Below, one piece after another: positions 43,179 to 51,824 of a DNA stretch of 64,000 nucleotides. The stretch covers positions 558,001-622,000 of the forward strand of contig CP130488.1 of the NCBI GenBank assembly GCA_030522375.1. Reading direction: 5' to 3'. Numbering within the stretch: position 1 is the first letter of the stretch; the number at the start of each line of letters is the position of its first letter. The DNA is from Methanosuratincola petrocarbonis (lineage in GTDB: Archaea; Thermoproteota; Methanomethylicia; Methanomethylicales; Methanomethylicaceae). The position numbers and the translations under genes were made by a program. The notes beneath the pieces were generated by a model that saw only the letters and a program-made list of their open reading frames with translations, did no database searches and was not told the origin of the DNA.

Positions 43179-43871
43179 ATGGAATATGAGATAAGGTACA
43201 AGCCTTCCTACGCGATGGCTGTTTTGAAGCTGAAGGACGGCGAGTCCGTTGTCGGGGAGTCCGGAGCAATGACTTACATGACCCCGAACATCGAGGCCCG
43301 CACTCGGACAAGGTCAGGTATACTCGGCTCGCTCGGGCTGAAGCTGCTCGGGGGGCAGTCCTTCTGGGTCACCGACTACTCGGCGAAGGGCGGGCCAGGG
43401 GAAGTGGCATTCGTCTCCGCCCCGCTGGGGGACATCGAGCACCTCACGCTGGACGGGAAGAATGGGTGGATCATTCGGAAGGAGTCCTACGTCGCATCCT
43501 CGCCTGCCGTGGACCTGGACATAAAATGGGAGGGTTTCACGAGGGGGCTATTCGGTCAGGGGCTATTCATGATAAAAGCCACAGGCACAGGGGACCTATT
43601 CATCAACACATTCGGCGCGATTGACCGGCACACGTTGGGGCCGGGCGAGCAGCTTATAGTCGACAACTTCCACCTTGTCGCATTCAACAACACGTGCACA
43701 TACAGGGTCGAACGCTTCGGGGGCATGAAGGAGACGCTCCTCAGCGGCGAGGGGCTGGTCACCAGGATAACTGGGCCTGGCGAAGTCCTCCTCCAGACAA
43801 AGAACCCGAGGGAATTCGCGGACTGGATATGGACCCTGATTGAGCCGCGCGTCCAGTCCAGGGCGAGATGA
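43179..43871 (+). CDS. AIM24 / TIGR00266 family protein
   Basis: A 230-residue protein of the TIGR00266/AIM24 family with the tryptophan-RNA-binding-attenuator-like beta fold. Typical phrases are LKDGESVVGESGAMTYM, AKGGPGEVAFVSAPLGDI and GAIDRHTLGPGEQLIVDNFHLVAF. The biochemical role is unknown in prokaryotes. The end overlaps the Nudix gene by four bases (ATGA), implying a shared operon with Nudix and Hjc. Confidence 0.88.
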   Translation: MEYEIRYKPSYAMAVLKLKDGESVVGESGAMTYMTPNIEARTRTRSGILGSLGLKLLGGQSFWVTDYSAKGGPGEVAFVSAPLGDIEHLTLDGKNGWIIRKESYVASSPAVDLDIKWEGFTRGLFGQGLFMIKATGTGDLFINTFGAIDRHTLGPGEQLIVDNFHLVAFNNTCTYRVERFGGMKETLLSGEGLVTRITGPGEVLLQTKNPREFADWIWTLIEPRVQSRAR

Positions 43872-44416
43872 GGGTGCCCTCGTTGGAAGAGGCAATCTCA
43901 TCATCCCAAGTTTTTTCCGGCAGGGCAATCAGCGTCCGAGTCGACGATGTGAGGTTGCCAAGCGGGAGGCTCGCCCGCAGGGAGACTGTGGTCCACCCTG
44001 GAGCCGTGGCTATTGTGGCCTTGGAAGGGGAAGATGTCCTGCTCGAGCGGCAGTACCGGCACACGGCGAAGAGGGTGATCTGGGAGATCCCGGCTGGGAC
44101 GATCGAAGAGGGCGAGGCCCCCGAGGACTGCGCGAGGAGGGAGCTGATCGAGGAGACGGGATACGCCGCGGAAAAGATGGAGCGGATATTCAGCTTCTAT
44201 GTTGCGCCCGGATACAGCACAGAGGTCATACACCTCTTCCTTGCCAAGGGTCTGAGGAGTTCCTCGAAGAGGCTCGATGACGACGAGGAGATCGAGCCGG
44301 TGTTCGTCCCACTCCAGAAGGCTATCGAGATGGTCAGGGACAACGAGATTGAGGACGCGAAGACTGCGATAGGGATCCTCTTCTTCGAGAGGTTCTTGGG
44401 GAATGCCAGGGGGTGA
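43868..44416 (+). CDS. Nudix hydrolase (ADP-ribose pyrophosphatase-like)
   Basis: A 182-residue Nudix hydrolase. The Nudix box reads GTIEEGEAPEDCARRELIEE and onward to TGY, with all catalytic Glu residues present (about residues 78-100). The proline-rich loop upstream (VIWEIPAG) and late EIEPVFVPLQKAIEMV resemble ADP-ribose pyrophosphatases. Substrate is inferred. The TGA is followed directly by the GTG of the Hjc-like gene. Confidence 0.88.
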   Translation: MRVPSLEEAISSSQVFSGRAISVRVDDVRLPSGRLARRETVVHPGAVAIVALEGEDVLLERQYRHTAKRVIWEIPAGTIEEGEAPEDCARRELIEETGYAAEKMERIFSFYVAPGYSTEVIHLFLAKGLRSSSKRLDDDEEIEPVFVPLQKAIEMVRDNEIEDAKTAIGILFFERFLGNARG

Positions 44417-44947
44417 GTGGGCTTGGGGGATGACAGTGCGCATGTCTCCCGGATCAGGAAGAGCAGGGGGCAGGGGTTCGAGCGCGATCTCGTGAAAAGG
44501 TACCGCGCGGCCGGGTGGTGGTCGTACAGGACCGGGGGGAACAGCGCATACCTACCGGACGTGATGGCCACGAACGACAGCACTGGCGAGCTCGACGTTG
44601 TAGAAGCAAAAGCAGGCGCAAAGGATCACCTCTACGTCGAGTGGGATCAGATCGAAAGGGACATCTTCCTCATCAACGGGTTCAAGCGGTACCCAAGGCG
44701 CAGGATAGTGCTCGCCTTCAAGTTCCTCTCAAAGAAGCGGAAGGGGGACGGCTACCTCAGGAGGGAGCTCAGGGAATTCTACAAGATCGTGCCAGAGGAG
44801 ATGTGGGACTCCCTCAGGGGGCAGACGATATGCTGCCACTACGAGAGGGGTAACGACCTCCCAGACTACTCGCCCCCGTTCAAGATCAAGGGCAAGAGGG
44901 AGAGCGGGGCAATCGGATCCGAAGAAGACGCTGAAATCGGGGACTAG
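44417..44947 (+). CDS. hjc: Holliday junction resolvase Hjc-like nuclease
   Basis: An archaeal resolvase-like protein of 176 residues with the PD-(D/E)XK nuclease core. RGQGFERDLVKRYRAAGWWS supplies the first Glu, LPDVMATN the Asp, LDVVEAKAGAKDH the E-x-K pair, followed by the YVEWDQIER helix. The C terminus is about 40 residues longer than common Hjc, with a Cys pair (ICCHYERG). The start is GTG at 44417, directly after the Nudix stop. It likely cuts recombination four-way junctions. Confidence 0.8.
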   Translation: MGLGDDSAHVSRIRKSRGQGFERDLVKRYRAAGWWSYRTGGNSAYLPDVMATNDSTGELDVVEAKAGAKDHLYVEWDQIERDIFLINGFKRYPRRRIVLAFKFLSKKRKGDGYLRRELREFYKIVPEEMWDSLRGQTICCHYERGNDLPDYSPPFKIKGKRESGAIGSEEDAEIGD

Positions 44948-45071
44948 CGCGCCGGCGCCATTCCCAAGCCGCCGATTGGGCGTCCATTGTTGCTTGGTTT
45001 GCAGCCCCCCAGGGGGCCGGCATTAAAAGCTTATTTCTGACCCGCTACAATTATCTCGGAGGGTATGCGAT

Positions 45072-45467
45072 ATGGCGTCTGACTCGGACGACGAGATCGA
45101 GATCATAAAAAAGCGGAAGCTCCTCGAGATGGAGCGCAGGCTCGCAGCGATGAAAAAGACGCAGACAGAGGCGCCCAAGAAGGTCGAGGAGGATCCGCTC
45201 TCAATTGTCAAAAGGCGCCTGATCGGGAGGGGACCGGAGGTCTTGGAAGCAGCCCTCTCCCAGTACCCCCAGGCTGCGATGGAGGTCGTGAAGTACATCG
45301 CCAACCTCTACAGGACAGGCAAGCTCCGCGAGGACATCCCTGGGGAGGACCTGTACGAGCTCTTCTGCAACTTGGGGATGCCCGTGAGGCTCGAGACCTC
45401 GATCACATACATAAAGGACGGCAAGCGCGTGCCCCTCAGCCAGAAGTTCAAGGGCAAGGGGGATTGA
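45072..45467 (+). CDS. Possible PDCD5/TFAR19-related DNA-binding protein
   Basis: A 131-residue protein with a charged coiled N terminus (DDEIEIIKKRKLLEMERRLA) followed by a helical core (EVLEALSQYPQ-like AALSQYPQAAMEVVKYIANLY) and a basic end (GEDLYELFCNLGMPVRLETS, then KDGKRVPLSQKFKGK). The N terminus resembles archaeal PDCD5-like DNA-binding proteins, but the core is divergent, so the assignment is tentative. A TATA-like GGCATTAAAAGC (45019-45030) and GGAGGG ribosome site support expression. Confidence 0.45.
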   Translation: MASDSDDEIEIIKKRKLLEMERRLAAMKKTQTEAPKKVEEDPLSIVKRRLIGRGPEVLEAALSQYPQAAMEVVKYIANLYRTGKLREDIPGEDLYELFCNLGMPVRLETSITYIKDGKRVPLSQKFKGKGD

Positions 45468-45510
45468 CCCGCCCGTAATGGTAAGATAAAAAAATTAAGA
45501 TAAAAAAAGC

Positions 45511-46647
45511 CTATTTTTTGAGGCTCTCGAGTACAAGCTGTGAGAGTGTCTTTATCGGCGGGTATCCCGCCTCCTTGGGCAGGCCGCCCATGTGGTACAT
45601 GCAGAATGCGCATCCCACGCCGACCTCTGCGCCCTTCGCTTTCGCTTCCGACATCAGCATCTCCGCCAGCTTGTTCGCGATATCGGGATAAAGCGGCTTC
45701 ACGCCCGCGGGAGCCCCACAGCAGACCGCTTCCTTCCCGCTCTCCCCGTATTCGACCAGATCGCCGATCCTGCGCAAGACATCCCTCGGGGGCTGGATTG
45801 TCCCGGTCCTCCTGACCAGGGGGCAGGGATCCTTGTAGATTATCCTCTTCCCCTCAGCTGCGCTGGGGCTGATCCTCCCTTCCTTGACAAGCTGATCGAG
45901 CAGCTCTGAGATGTGGACGACTTCGTAATCCGGCTTCCTGAAGAGGGCAGGGTACACGTTCTTGAAGACATCGTAGCATGAGGGGCACTCGGTCACGACC
46001 GTCCTGGCGCCTGTGGACTCGAAGAGCACCGTGTTCTTCTCGGCGAGCCTCTTGGCCTCCTCGAGCATCCCTGTGTCGATGAGGAAGAGCCCGCAGCACC
46101 ACTCCTTCTCCCCGAGCGTCGTGAAATCCAAGCCCGCCTTGATCAGGACCTCCATTGTCGCCTTCGCGGTCTCGGGGAGCTTGATCCCCGACCAGCACCC
46201 TGGCACATATAGGTACTTTGCTTTCTCTGGGGGCTTGAACCCCTCTGGCAGGCAGGCGGTGCGCTTCTCCGGCGGCGCCGCCATCGGCGATCCCATCTTG
46301 ATTATTGCGTCTGCTATCGTCTTGTACTTCTCAGGGACCATGTCCCTCCTCCGCAGCTCTGCCCTAGCAGCCTGGACGACGACCGAGATCGGTATGTCCA
46401 TCGGGCAGGAGCTGTGGCAGCCGTCGCACCTGGTGCACAGGTACAGGGTCTTCAGGTCCTCCTCCTTGAGATCCTTGCCTTCGAAGAGCGCGATCGCAGC
46501 CTCGACCTTGGCCATGGCACCGAACTTCGGGTTGTTGGTTGCTTTGAAGAATGGGCAAACCTCGACGCAGGCGCCGCAAAGGGTGCACGCCGAAGCAATT
46601 TCTGGGGCATTCTCTAGCATCTCATACACCTGCGATCTATTCCTCAT
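45511..46647 (-). CDS. CCG-domain (Fe-S) oxidoreductase subunit, HdrD/GlpC-like
   Basis: A 378-residue Fe-S protein. Two 4Fe-4S ferredoxin motifs come first (CTLCGACVEVCP and CTRCDGCHSSCP, about residues 20-85). Two CCG (cysteine-rich) domains follow (YVPGCW...CCGLF...CPSC and KDPCPLVR...CCGAP...CAFC). This is the architecture of HdrD, GlpC and LutA-like subunits that pass electrons to disulfides or quinones. No catalytic partner is adjacent. ATG 46647 is preferred; the frame stays open farther upstream, beyond the TATA element at 46700-46712, so longer starts are unlikely. Confidence 0.85.
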   Translation of the reverse strand: MRNRSQVYEMLENAPEIASACTLCGACVEVCPFFKATNNPKFGAMAKVEAAIALFEGKDLKEEDLKTLYLCTRCDGCHSSCPMDIPISVVVQAARAELRRRDMVPEKYKTIADAIIKMGSPMAAPPEKRTACLPEGFKPPEKAKYLYVPGCWSGIKLPETAKATMEVLIKAGLDFTTLGEKEWCCGLFLIDTGMLEEAKRLAEKNTVLFESTGARTVVTECPSCYDVFKNVYPALFRKPDYEVVHISELLDQLVKEGRISPSAAEGKRIIYKDPCPLVRRTGTIQPPRDVLRRIGDLVEYGESGKEAVCCGAPAGVKPLYPDIANKLAEMLMSEAKAKGAEVGVGCAFCMYHMGGLPKEAGYPPIKTLSQLVLESLKK

Positions 46648-46699
46648 GCCGGCTATTATCCTTTGGCTGCGAGCGCACCCTCCTGCCAGCCATGCGTGA

Positions 46700-46729
46700 G
46701 ATATATATATTTGACTGCGATATAATTCA
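46700..46729. promoter_or_regulatory. Divergent TATA boxes for Fe-S gene and grpE operon
   Basis: On the minus strand AAATATATATATC (46700-46712) lies about 55 bases ahead of the Fe-S gene ATG. On the plus strand CGATATAATTC (46719-46729) lies about 52-62 bases ahead of ATG 46781 of grpE. The two boxes are separated by fewer than ten bases, so polymerase binding on the two sides probably competes. Confidence 0.5.
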
Positions 46730-46780
46730 CTGCTTTTTTGAGGGGGGTACGCATTGCAGACTGACGGATCCGGAGGAGAC

Positions 46781-47359
46781 ATGCGGGCAGATGGCATAGC
46801 GAAAGCTGAGGGACCCTTGGACGAGGAGAAGGGCATGGAGCTGGAGCGGCTCCAGGAAGAGGTGTGCAAGTACAAGGAGCAGCTTGACGCCCTCCAGAGG
46901 GAGCTGGACGAGTCGAAGAACAGGCTCAGGTACATGCAGGCTGACTGCGAGAACATAAGGAAGCGGTCAGAGAGGCAGATGGAGGAGGCGAGGCTCTTCG
47001 CCACTATGCCGCTGCTGTGCGACCTGCTCGAGGTGGTCGACGAGCTCGAGCTTGCACTGAGGAGCGCCTCCGGACCGGAGCAGCATGGAACCGTCCTCCA
47101 GGGGGTCGAGATGACGCTCAAGAAGATGAAGAAGATCCTTGAGAAGCACGGCGTCTCCCCGATCGAATGCATCATGAAGCCGTTGGACCCCGAGAAGCAC
47201 ATGGTCGTCTCCAAGGAGGAGAGGGATGACCTGGAGGAGCACACCGTTGTTGAGGAGATAAGGAAGGGCTACCTCCTCAGGGATCGGGTAATCAGGCCGA
47301 GCGTTGTGAAGGTCTCGGTGAAGCCTTCAAGGTCAACAAAACCAAAGGAGGAGAATTGA
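46781..47359 (+). CDS. grpE: Nucleotide exchange factor GrpE
   Basis: The DnaK nucleotide exchange factor, 192 residues from ATG 46781. A long N-terminal coiled coil (ELERLQEEVCKYKEQLDALQ onward) is followed by the family core ADCENIRKRSERQMEEA, LLCDLLEVVDELELAL and a C-terminal beta wing with VVEEIRKGYLLRDRVIRPS. TTG at 46754 is in frame and would add nine residues, but GGAGGAG four bases before ATG 46781 favours the shorter form. It is followed by dnaK after one base. Confidence 0.93.
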   Translation: MRADGIAKAEGPLDEEKGMELERLQEEVCKYKEQLDALQRELDESKNRLRYMQADCENIRKRSERQMEEARLFATMPLLCDLLEVVDELELALRSASGPEQHGTVLQGVEMTLKKMKKILEKHGVSPIECIMKPLDPEKHMVVSKEERDDLEEHTVVEEIRKGYLLRDRVIRPSVVKVSVKPSRSTKPKEEN

Positions 47360-47360
47360 T

Positions 47361-49256
47361 ATGGCAGCAAACATTCAGCCAGGAGAGAAAATTATAGGTA
47401 TAGATTTAGGTACAACCAACTCTGCCGCAGCCATCTTCGAGGGCGGCAAGGCCACAGTGATACCGAGCGCCGAGGGGCCGACTGCTGCAGGGAAGATGTT
47501 CCCTTCGGTGGTCGCCTTCACCAAGGACGGGCAGCTGCTCGTCGGCGAGCCTGCTAAGCGGCAGGCAGTGGCGAACCCGGAGGGCACGGTATTCGAGATC
47601 AAGCGGAAGATGGGTACCGACTACAAGGTCAACATATTCGGGAAGGAGTACACGCCGCAGCAGATCTCCGCCTTCATACTGCAGAAGATCAAGAAGGACG
47701 CCGAGACCTACCTCGGCACAACGATTAAGAAGGCTGTCATAACAGTCCCGGCGCACTTCAACGACAACCAGCGCCAGGCGACGAAGGACGCGGGCGAGAT
47801 CGCCGGCTTCGAAGTTCTCAGGATCATAAACGAGCCCACGGCTGCTTGCCTGGCTTACGGTGTCGACAAGCTCGACAAGGAGCTAAAGATCCTCGTCTTC
47901 AGCTTCGGCGGCGGCACGCACGATGTCACGATTATGGACTTCGGGAAGGGCGTATTCCAGGTGCTGTCCACGAGCGGCGACACAGAGACGGGCGGGGCTG
48001 ACATCGACAAGGCTCTTATGGACTATGTCCTCGAGGAGTTCAGGAGGCAGACCGGGATCGACCTGAGGGGCGACAGGATGGCGATGGCGAGGCTGAAGGA
48101 GGCTGCCGAGAGGGCGAAGATCGAGCTCTCCACGCTCCTCACGACCGACATCGACCTCCCGTTCATCTATGCAGACGCATCCGGACCGAAGAACCTCCAC
48201 GTGACCATTACAAGGGCGAAGCTAGAGGAGCTCGCGGCGCCTATAGTCCAGAAGACCGAGCGCACGATCATGAGGGCTCTCGAGGACGCGAAGCTGACGC
48301 CCGCCCAGATCGACAAGATCATACTCATCGGCGGTACGACCAGGATGCCCCTCGTCCAGCGCTTCGTCGAGAGGATCCTCGGGAAGCCGGCGGAGCGCGG
48401 CGTGGACCCGATGGAGTGCGTCGCGATCGGCGCAGCGATACAGGGGGCGGTGCTCTCGGGCGAGGTGAAGGACATCCTGCTCCTCGACGTCACGCCGCTG
48501 TCGCTCGGGGTCGAGACCCTCGGCGGCGTCTTCACCAAGATAATAGAGAGGAACACCACCATCCCGACGAGGCGCAGCCAGATCTTCACCACGGCTGCCG
48601 ACTTCCAGACTGCTGTCACCATACACGTTCTCCAGGGTGAGCGGGCAATGGCGAAGGACAACGTCTCGCTGGGCATGTTCAACCTCGAGGGCATACCTCC
48701 GGCTCCGCGCGGCGTCCCGCAGATCGAGGTGACATTCGACATCGACGCGAACGGCATCCTGAACGTCACTGCGAAGGACCTGGGGACCAACAAGGCTGCC
48801 TCAATCAGGATCACCGCCTCGACCAAGCTCTCCAAGGAGGAGAAGGAGAGGATGGTCAAGGAGGCTGAGCAGTTCGCCGAGCAGGACAGGAAGAAGAGGG
48901 AGGAGGCCGAGCTCAGGAACAATGCCGACAGCCTCATCTACACTGCTGAGAAGACGAAGAAGGACCTCGCCGACAAGCTGAAGCCCGACCAGGTGAGCAG
49001 GGTCGACGCCGCAGTCGCAGCGCTCAAGGAGGCGCTCGCCGGGACCGACGTGGAGAAGATAAAGGCAAAGTCCGAGGAGCTGACGAAGGTCCTCCAGGAG
49101 GTCGGGACCGCGATCTACCAGCAGGCTGCAGCCGAGTACCAGAAGGCGCAGCAGGCTTCCGGGCAACAACAGCAGGCAGCCTCGGGCGCCCAAGGAGCGC
49201 AGCCGCAGGACGACAAGGAGAAGAAGGTCTACGACGCCGACTACAAGGTCAAGTGA
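47361..49256 (+). CDS. dnaK: Molecular chaperone DnaK (Hsp70)
   Basis: A 631-residue Hsp70. The ATPase domain has IIGIDLGTTNSAAAIF, PAHFNDNQRQATKDAGEIAG and INEPTAACLAYG, and the linker DILLLDVTPLSLG leads into the substrate domain. A helical lid and a Gln/Ala-rich tail (QQASGQQQQAASGAQG) end the protein. Unusually, the phosphate-2 motif normally DLGGGTFD reads SFGGGTHD (residues 181-188), so the first catalytic Asp is Ser and Phe is His. Flanked by grpE and dnaJ in one cluster. Confidence 0.96.
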   Translation: MAANIQPGEKIIGIDLGTTNSAAAIFEGGKATVIPSAEGPTAAGKMFPSVVAFTKDGQLLVGEPAKRQAVANPEGTVFEIKRKMGTDYKVNIFGKEYTPQQISAFILQKIKKDAETYLGTTIKKAVITVPAHFNDNQRQATKDAGEIAGFEVLRIINEPTAACLAYGVDKLDKELKILVFSFGGGTHDVTIMDFGKGVFQVLSTSGDTETGGADIDKALMDYVLEEFRRQTGIDLRGDRMAMARLKEAAERAKIELSTLLTTDIDLPFIYADASGPKNLHVTITRAKLEELAAPIVQKTERTIMRALEDAKLTPAQIDKIILIGGTTRMPLVQRFVERILGKPAERGVDPMECVAIGAAIQGAVLSGEVKDILLLDVTPLSLGVETLGGVFTKIIERNTTIPTRRSQIFTTAADFQTAVTIHVLQGERAMAKDNVSLGMFNLEGIPPAPRGVPQIEVTFDIDANGILNVTAKDLGTNKAASIRITASTKLSKEEKERMVKEAEQFAEQDRKKREEAELRNNADSLIYTAEKTKKDLADKLKPDQVSRVDAAVAALKEALAGTDVEKIKAKSEELTKVLQEVGTAIYQQAAAEYQKAQQASGQQQQAASGAQGAQPQDDKEKKVYDADYKVK

Positions 49257-49400
49257 CCTCCCTCCGCCCTTTTTTCGGGATGCAACAAAAGACTGAAATA
49301 CCGAAAAACTCAGCAAGGTATCGGGGCAGTCACGGGCCAATAAGCCGGAAGTGATGAAGGGGGCTGTCTTCGGTCTTCGGATAAGCAAGTGGGGTGGGCA

Positions 49401-50531
49401 ATGATGTCCAACAAGCGCGACTACTACGAGATCCTCGGGGTACCTAGGGACGCGACCCCGGAGCAGATCAAGGACGCATACAGGAAGCTGGCTCTCCAGT
49501 ACCACCCCGACAGGAACAAGTCTCCTGACGCGGAGGAGAAGTTCAAGGAGATCTCCGAGGCTTACGCGGTCCTCTCAGACCCGCAGAAGAGGCAGCAGTA
49601 CGACATGCTCGGGCGCGCCGGGTTCAACCAGCAGTACACGCAGGAGGACATATTCAGGGGCGCGGACTTTGAGACGATATTCAGGGACTTCGGCTTCGGC
49701 GGCTTCGGCGACATATTCGACTTCTTCTTCGGCGGCGGCAGGGGCTTCGGGAGGTACGCCCCGAGGCAGTCAAGGGGGAACGACCTCTTCTACGAGATGA
49801 AGATCACGCTCGAGGACGCTTTCAGGGGGGTCGAGAAGGAGATCGAGATCCCCAGGAGCGAGACCTGCGACCAGTGCGCCGGGTCAGGGGCTGCGCCCGG
49901 CTCAACGCCGAGGACCTGCAACCAGTGCGGGGGGAGCGGGCACGTCCAGAGAGTCCAGGCGAGCGGGTTCGCAAGGTTCGTCCAGGTCACAACGTGCCCG
50001 GCTTGCCGCGGCTCGGGGTCGATAATCGACCGCCCGTGCCCGGCCTGCAGGGGGGCTGGGATCACGAAGAAGAAGCGGAGGATCCTGGTGAAGGTCCCGG
50101 CTGGGGTCGAGGACGGGATGCAGCTGAGGCTGAGGGGCGAAGGGGACGCCTCTCCGAACGGCGGACCGCCTGGCGACCTCTACGTCCAGGTGGACGTCCT
50201 GCCAGACCCGAGGTTCAGGAGGGAGGGTGCGGACATCTACTACGACCTGAAGATAGGATTCCCGCAGGCGGCGCTCGGCGCAGAGGTGGTCGTCCCGACG
50301 CTGGAGGGGGACGCCCATGTCACGGTGAACCCGGGGACCCAGCCTGGCACTTTGATACGCCTCAGGGGCAAGGGGATGCCGAAGCTGAACGGGTACGGCA
50401 GGGGCGACCAGTACGTCGTCGTTAACGTCGCAGTCCCGGAGAGGCTGACGGCGAGGCAGAAGGACCTCCTGAAGGAGCTCGCAAAGGAATTCGAGATGCC
50501 GGTGAAGGAGAAGCGGAAGTTCGGCTTCTAG
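49401..50531 (+). CDS. dnaJ: Chaperone DnaJ (Hsp40)
   Basis: A type I Hsp40 of 376 residues. The J domain has the HPD motif (LQYHPDRNK). A Gly/Phe-rich linker (FGGFGDIFDFFFGGGRGFG) follows. Four zinc-finger repeats CxxCxGxG are present: CDQCAGSG, CNQCGGSG, CPACRGSG, CPACRGAG. The C-terminal substrate domains complete it. GTG at 49389 is in frame, but ATG 49401 is closer to the normal start. A strong hairpin terminator follows the stop. Confidence 0.96.
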   Translation: MMSNKRDYYEILGVPRDATPEQIKDAYRKLALQYHPDRNKSPDAEEKFKEISEAYAVLSDPQKRQQYDMLGRAGFNQQYTQEDIFRGADFETIFRDFGFGGFGDIFDFFFGGGRGFGRYAPRQSRGNDLFYEMKITLEDAFRGVEKEIEIPRSETCDQCAGSGAAPGSTPRTCNQCGGSGHVQRVQASGFARFVQVTTCPACRGSGSIIDRPCPACRGAGITKKKRRILVKVPAGVEDGMQLRLRGEGDASPNGGPPGDLYVQVDVLPDPRFRREGADIYYDLKIGFPQAALGAEVVVPTLEGDAHVTVNPGTQPGTLIRLRGKGMPKLNGYGRGDQYVVVNVAVPERLTARQKDLLKELAKEFEMPVKEKRKFGF

Positions 50532-50563
50532 CCGCTTCCTGCACTATTACTAGCGGCTTTTTT
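50531..50563 (+). terminator. Hairpin plus T-run after dnaJ
   Basis: GCCGCT (50531-50536) pairs with AGCGGC (50552-50557) around a 15-base loop and is followed by six T residues. The stem starts right at the dnaJ stop codon, so this probably ends the grpE-dnaK-dnaJ transcript. Confidence 0.6.
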
Positions 50564-50701
50564 CATTATCACAAGGGGCAGCTGCTTCGGCTTAGAACAA
50601 AAGGGTAATGGCTTTGTGGGGGATCCGCCACCCGGCATTGACTTTATTATTCTGTCTTAAATACATCAATGTAGCAGAGTCAGGCTGCATAAATACCATA
50701 A

Positions 50702-50738
50702 GGCGAGCCCCCCTCAAAAGTTCGGGAACAGCTCGCCA
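50702..50738 (+). other. Inverted repeat in leader of small ORF
   Basis: GGCGAGC (50702-50708) pairs with GCTCGCC (50732-50738), with an inner CCC/GGG possible. A TATA-like GCATAAATACC lies at 50683-50693, so the stem would sit at the 5' end of a transcript reading into the small ORF at 50745. It could be an operator or an RNA leader structure; sequence alone cannot tell. Confidence 0.35.
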
Positions 50739-50744
50739 TTTCGT

Positions 50745-50897
50745 ATGGAGGATGGCTTGATAATGGTATCCGCCGACGATCGGGCAAAGTCGAACCCAAG
50801 CAAAGTGGATCTGTGGGGAAAGCTAATGGGCTGCGCGAAGAAGTCCTATGATCCGGACGAGGCAGAGGTAGAGCTCGACAGAGGCGAGGTCGCATAG
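50745..50897 (+). CDS. Small ORF, possible antitoxin-like or regulatory peptide
   Basis: A 50-codon frame (start ATG 50745, alternative ATG 50763) encoding an acidic peptide: KVDLWGKLMGCAKKSYDPDE then AEVELDRGEV near the end. It stands alone between the DnaJ terminator and the LutA-like gene, with a TATA-like box and an inverted repeat before it. The size and acidic tail recall VapB-type antitoxins, but no toxin gene follows. Low certainty. Confidence 0.4.
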   Translation: MEDGLIMVSADDRAKSNPSKVDLWGKLMGCAKKSYDPDEAEVELDRGEVA

Positions 50898-51056
50898 GGA
50901 GCCTGTTCTAGACCTTCGCGCCATTGCTTGCCGGCAATCCCTGCAGCCGAAAATATTTAAAGCGGATCCGTCAGGCAAAGCGAAAGTACTCCCGGGCTGT
51001 AGTTGAGCATATTAATATTAATACAACCTCCGAGGAAATTATCGGGTCTGATCAGC

Positions 51057-51824
51057 ATGCCCGAACCAAAACAAGGATCGAGACTGGTAACTGAGCCAGG
51101 CAAGGTGCTATACTGGAGGGGGTGCATGTCCAGGCTCCGGACGAAGGAGATCGCGGACTCGACCGAAGAGCTGCTCCGGAGGATGGGCGTCGCCTTCGGC
51201 ACACTCGGCGCAAAGGAGGGTTGCTGCGGCTCGGTGCTCCTCAGGACCGGAGAGACAGAGGCTGCGAGGAGGGTGGCTTCCGAGGCTGTGGGGAGGATCG
51301 CATCGGGGGGCTATTCCGAGGTAGTGACAGCCTGCCCCGGGTGCTTCAGGACGATGGCTTCGGAGTACCCTGCGCTGGTAGGCGGGGGCGGGAACCTCCC
51401 GTTCAAAGTGAGGCACATCTCCCAGTTCCTGGTGGAGAGGAAGGGCATGCTGGAGGGGAGGCTCGGCAGGCTGGAGGCGAGGGTCACGTACCACGACCCG
51501 TGCCACCTCGGGCGGCACATGTCCGTCTATGAGGAGCCGAGGGAGCTCATCAGGATGATACCTGGGGTCGAGCTCGTCGAGCCGAAGTACAACAGGTCGA
51601 GGGCGCTATGCTGCGGGTCGGGCGGGGGCGTCAGGTCGGCGATCCCGGACCTCTCGAGGGAGGTCGCGAGGTCGCTGGTGAGCCAAGCCCCGGAGAGGGT
51701 CGGGATAATCGTGACCGCCTGCCCGTTCTGCAATTTCAACATCAAGGAGGCTGCGGCAGCGAGGCCGGGCATAAGGGTGATGGACCTCCCGGAGCTCCTG
51801 CTCGCATCTTGGAGGGCTGCATGA
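51057..51824 (+). CDS. lutA: LutA-like CCG-domain Fe-S protein
   Basis: A 255-residue protein with two CCG domains: VLYWRGCMSRLR...CCGSVLL...CPGC and TYHDPCHLGRH...CCGSGGG...CPFC. This is the LutA/GlpC/HdrB fold binding Fe-S clusters. Immediately followed by a LutB-like gene, so the pair probably oxidises lactate or a related 2-hydroxy acid, or shuttles electrons from it. ATG 51057 is preferred; a TATA-like CATATTAATATTAATAC lies at 51008-51024. No LutC is adjacent. Confidence 0.85.
   Translation: MPEPKQGSRLVTEPGKVLYWRGCMSRLRTKEIADSTEELLRRMGVAFGTLGAKEGCCGSVLLRTGETEAARRVASEAVGRIASGGYSEVVTACPGCFRTMASEYPALVGGGGNLPFKVRHISQFLVERKGMLEGRLGRLEARVTYHDPCHLGRHMSVYEEPRELIRMIPGVELVEPKYNRSRALCCGSGGGVRSAIPDLSREVARSLVSQAPERVGIIVTACPFCNFNIKEAAAARPGIRVMDLPELLLASWRAA

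Noticed and set aside
45511..47244. A 577-codon version of the Fe-S protein
   Set aside because: The added 199 codons are antisense to grpE, rich in Ser/Cys/Leu in a shadow-like way, and lie upstream of the TATA element.
51608..51820. N-terminal extension of the LutB-like protein
   Set aside because: It overlaps the end of lutA in another frame. The ATG ATG after GGAGG at 51821 gives the normal start.
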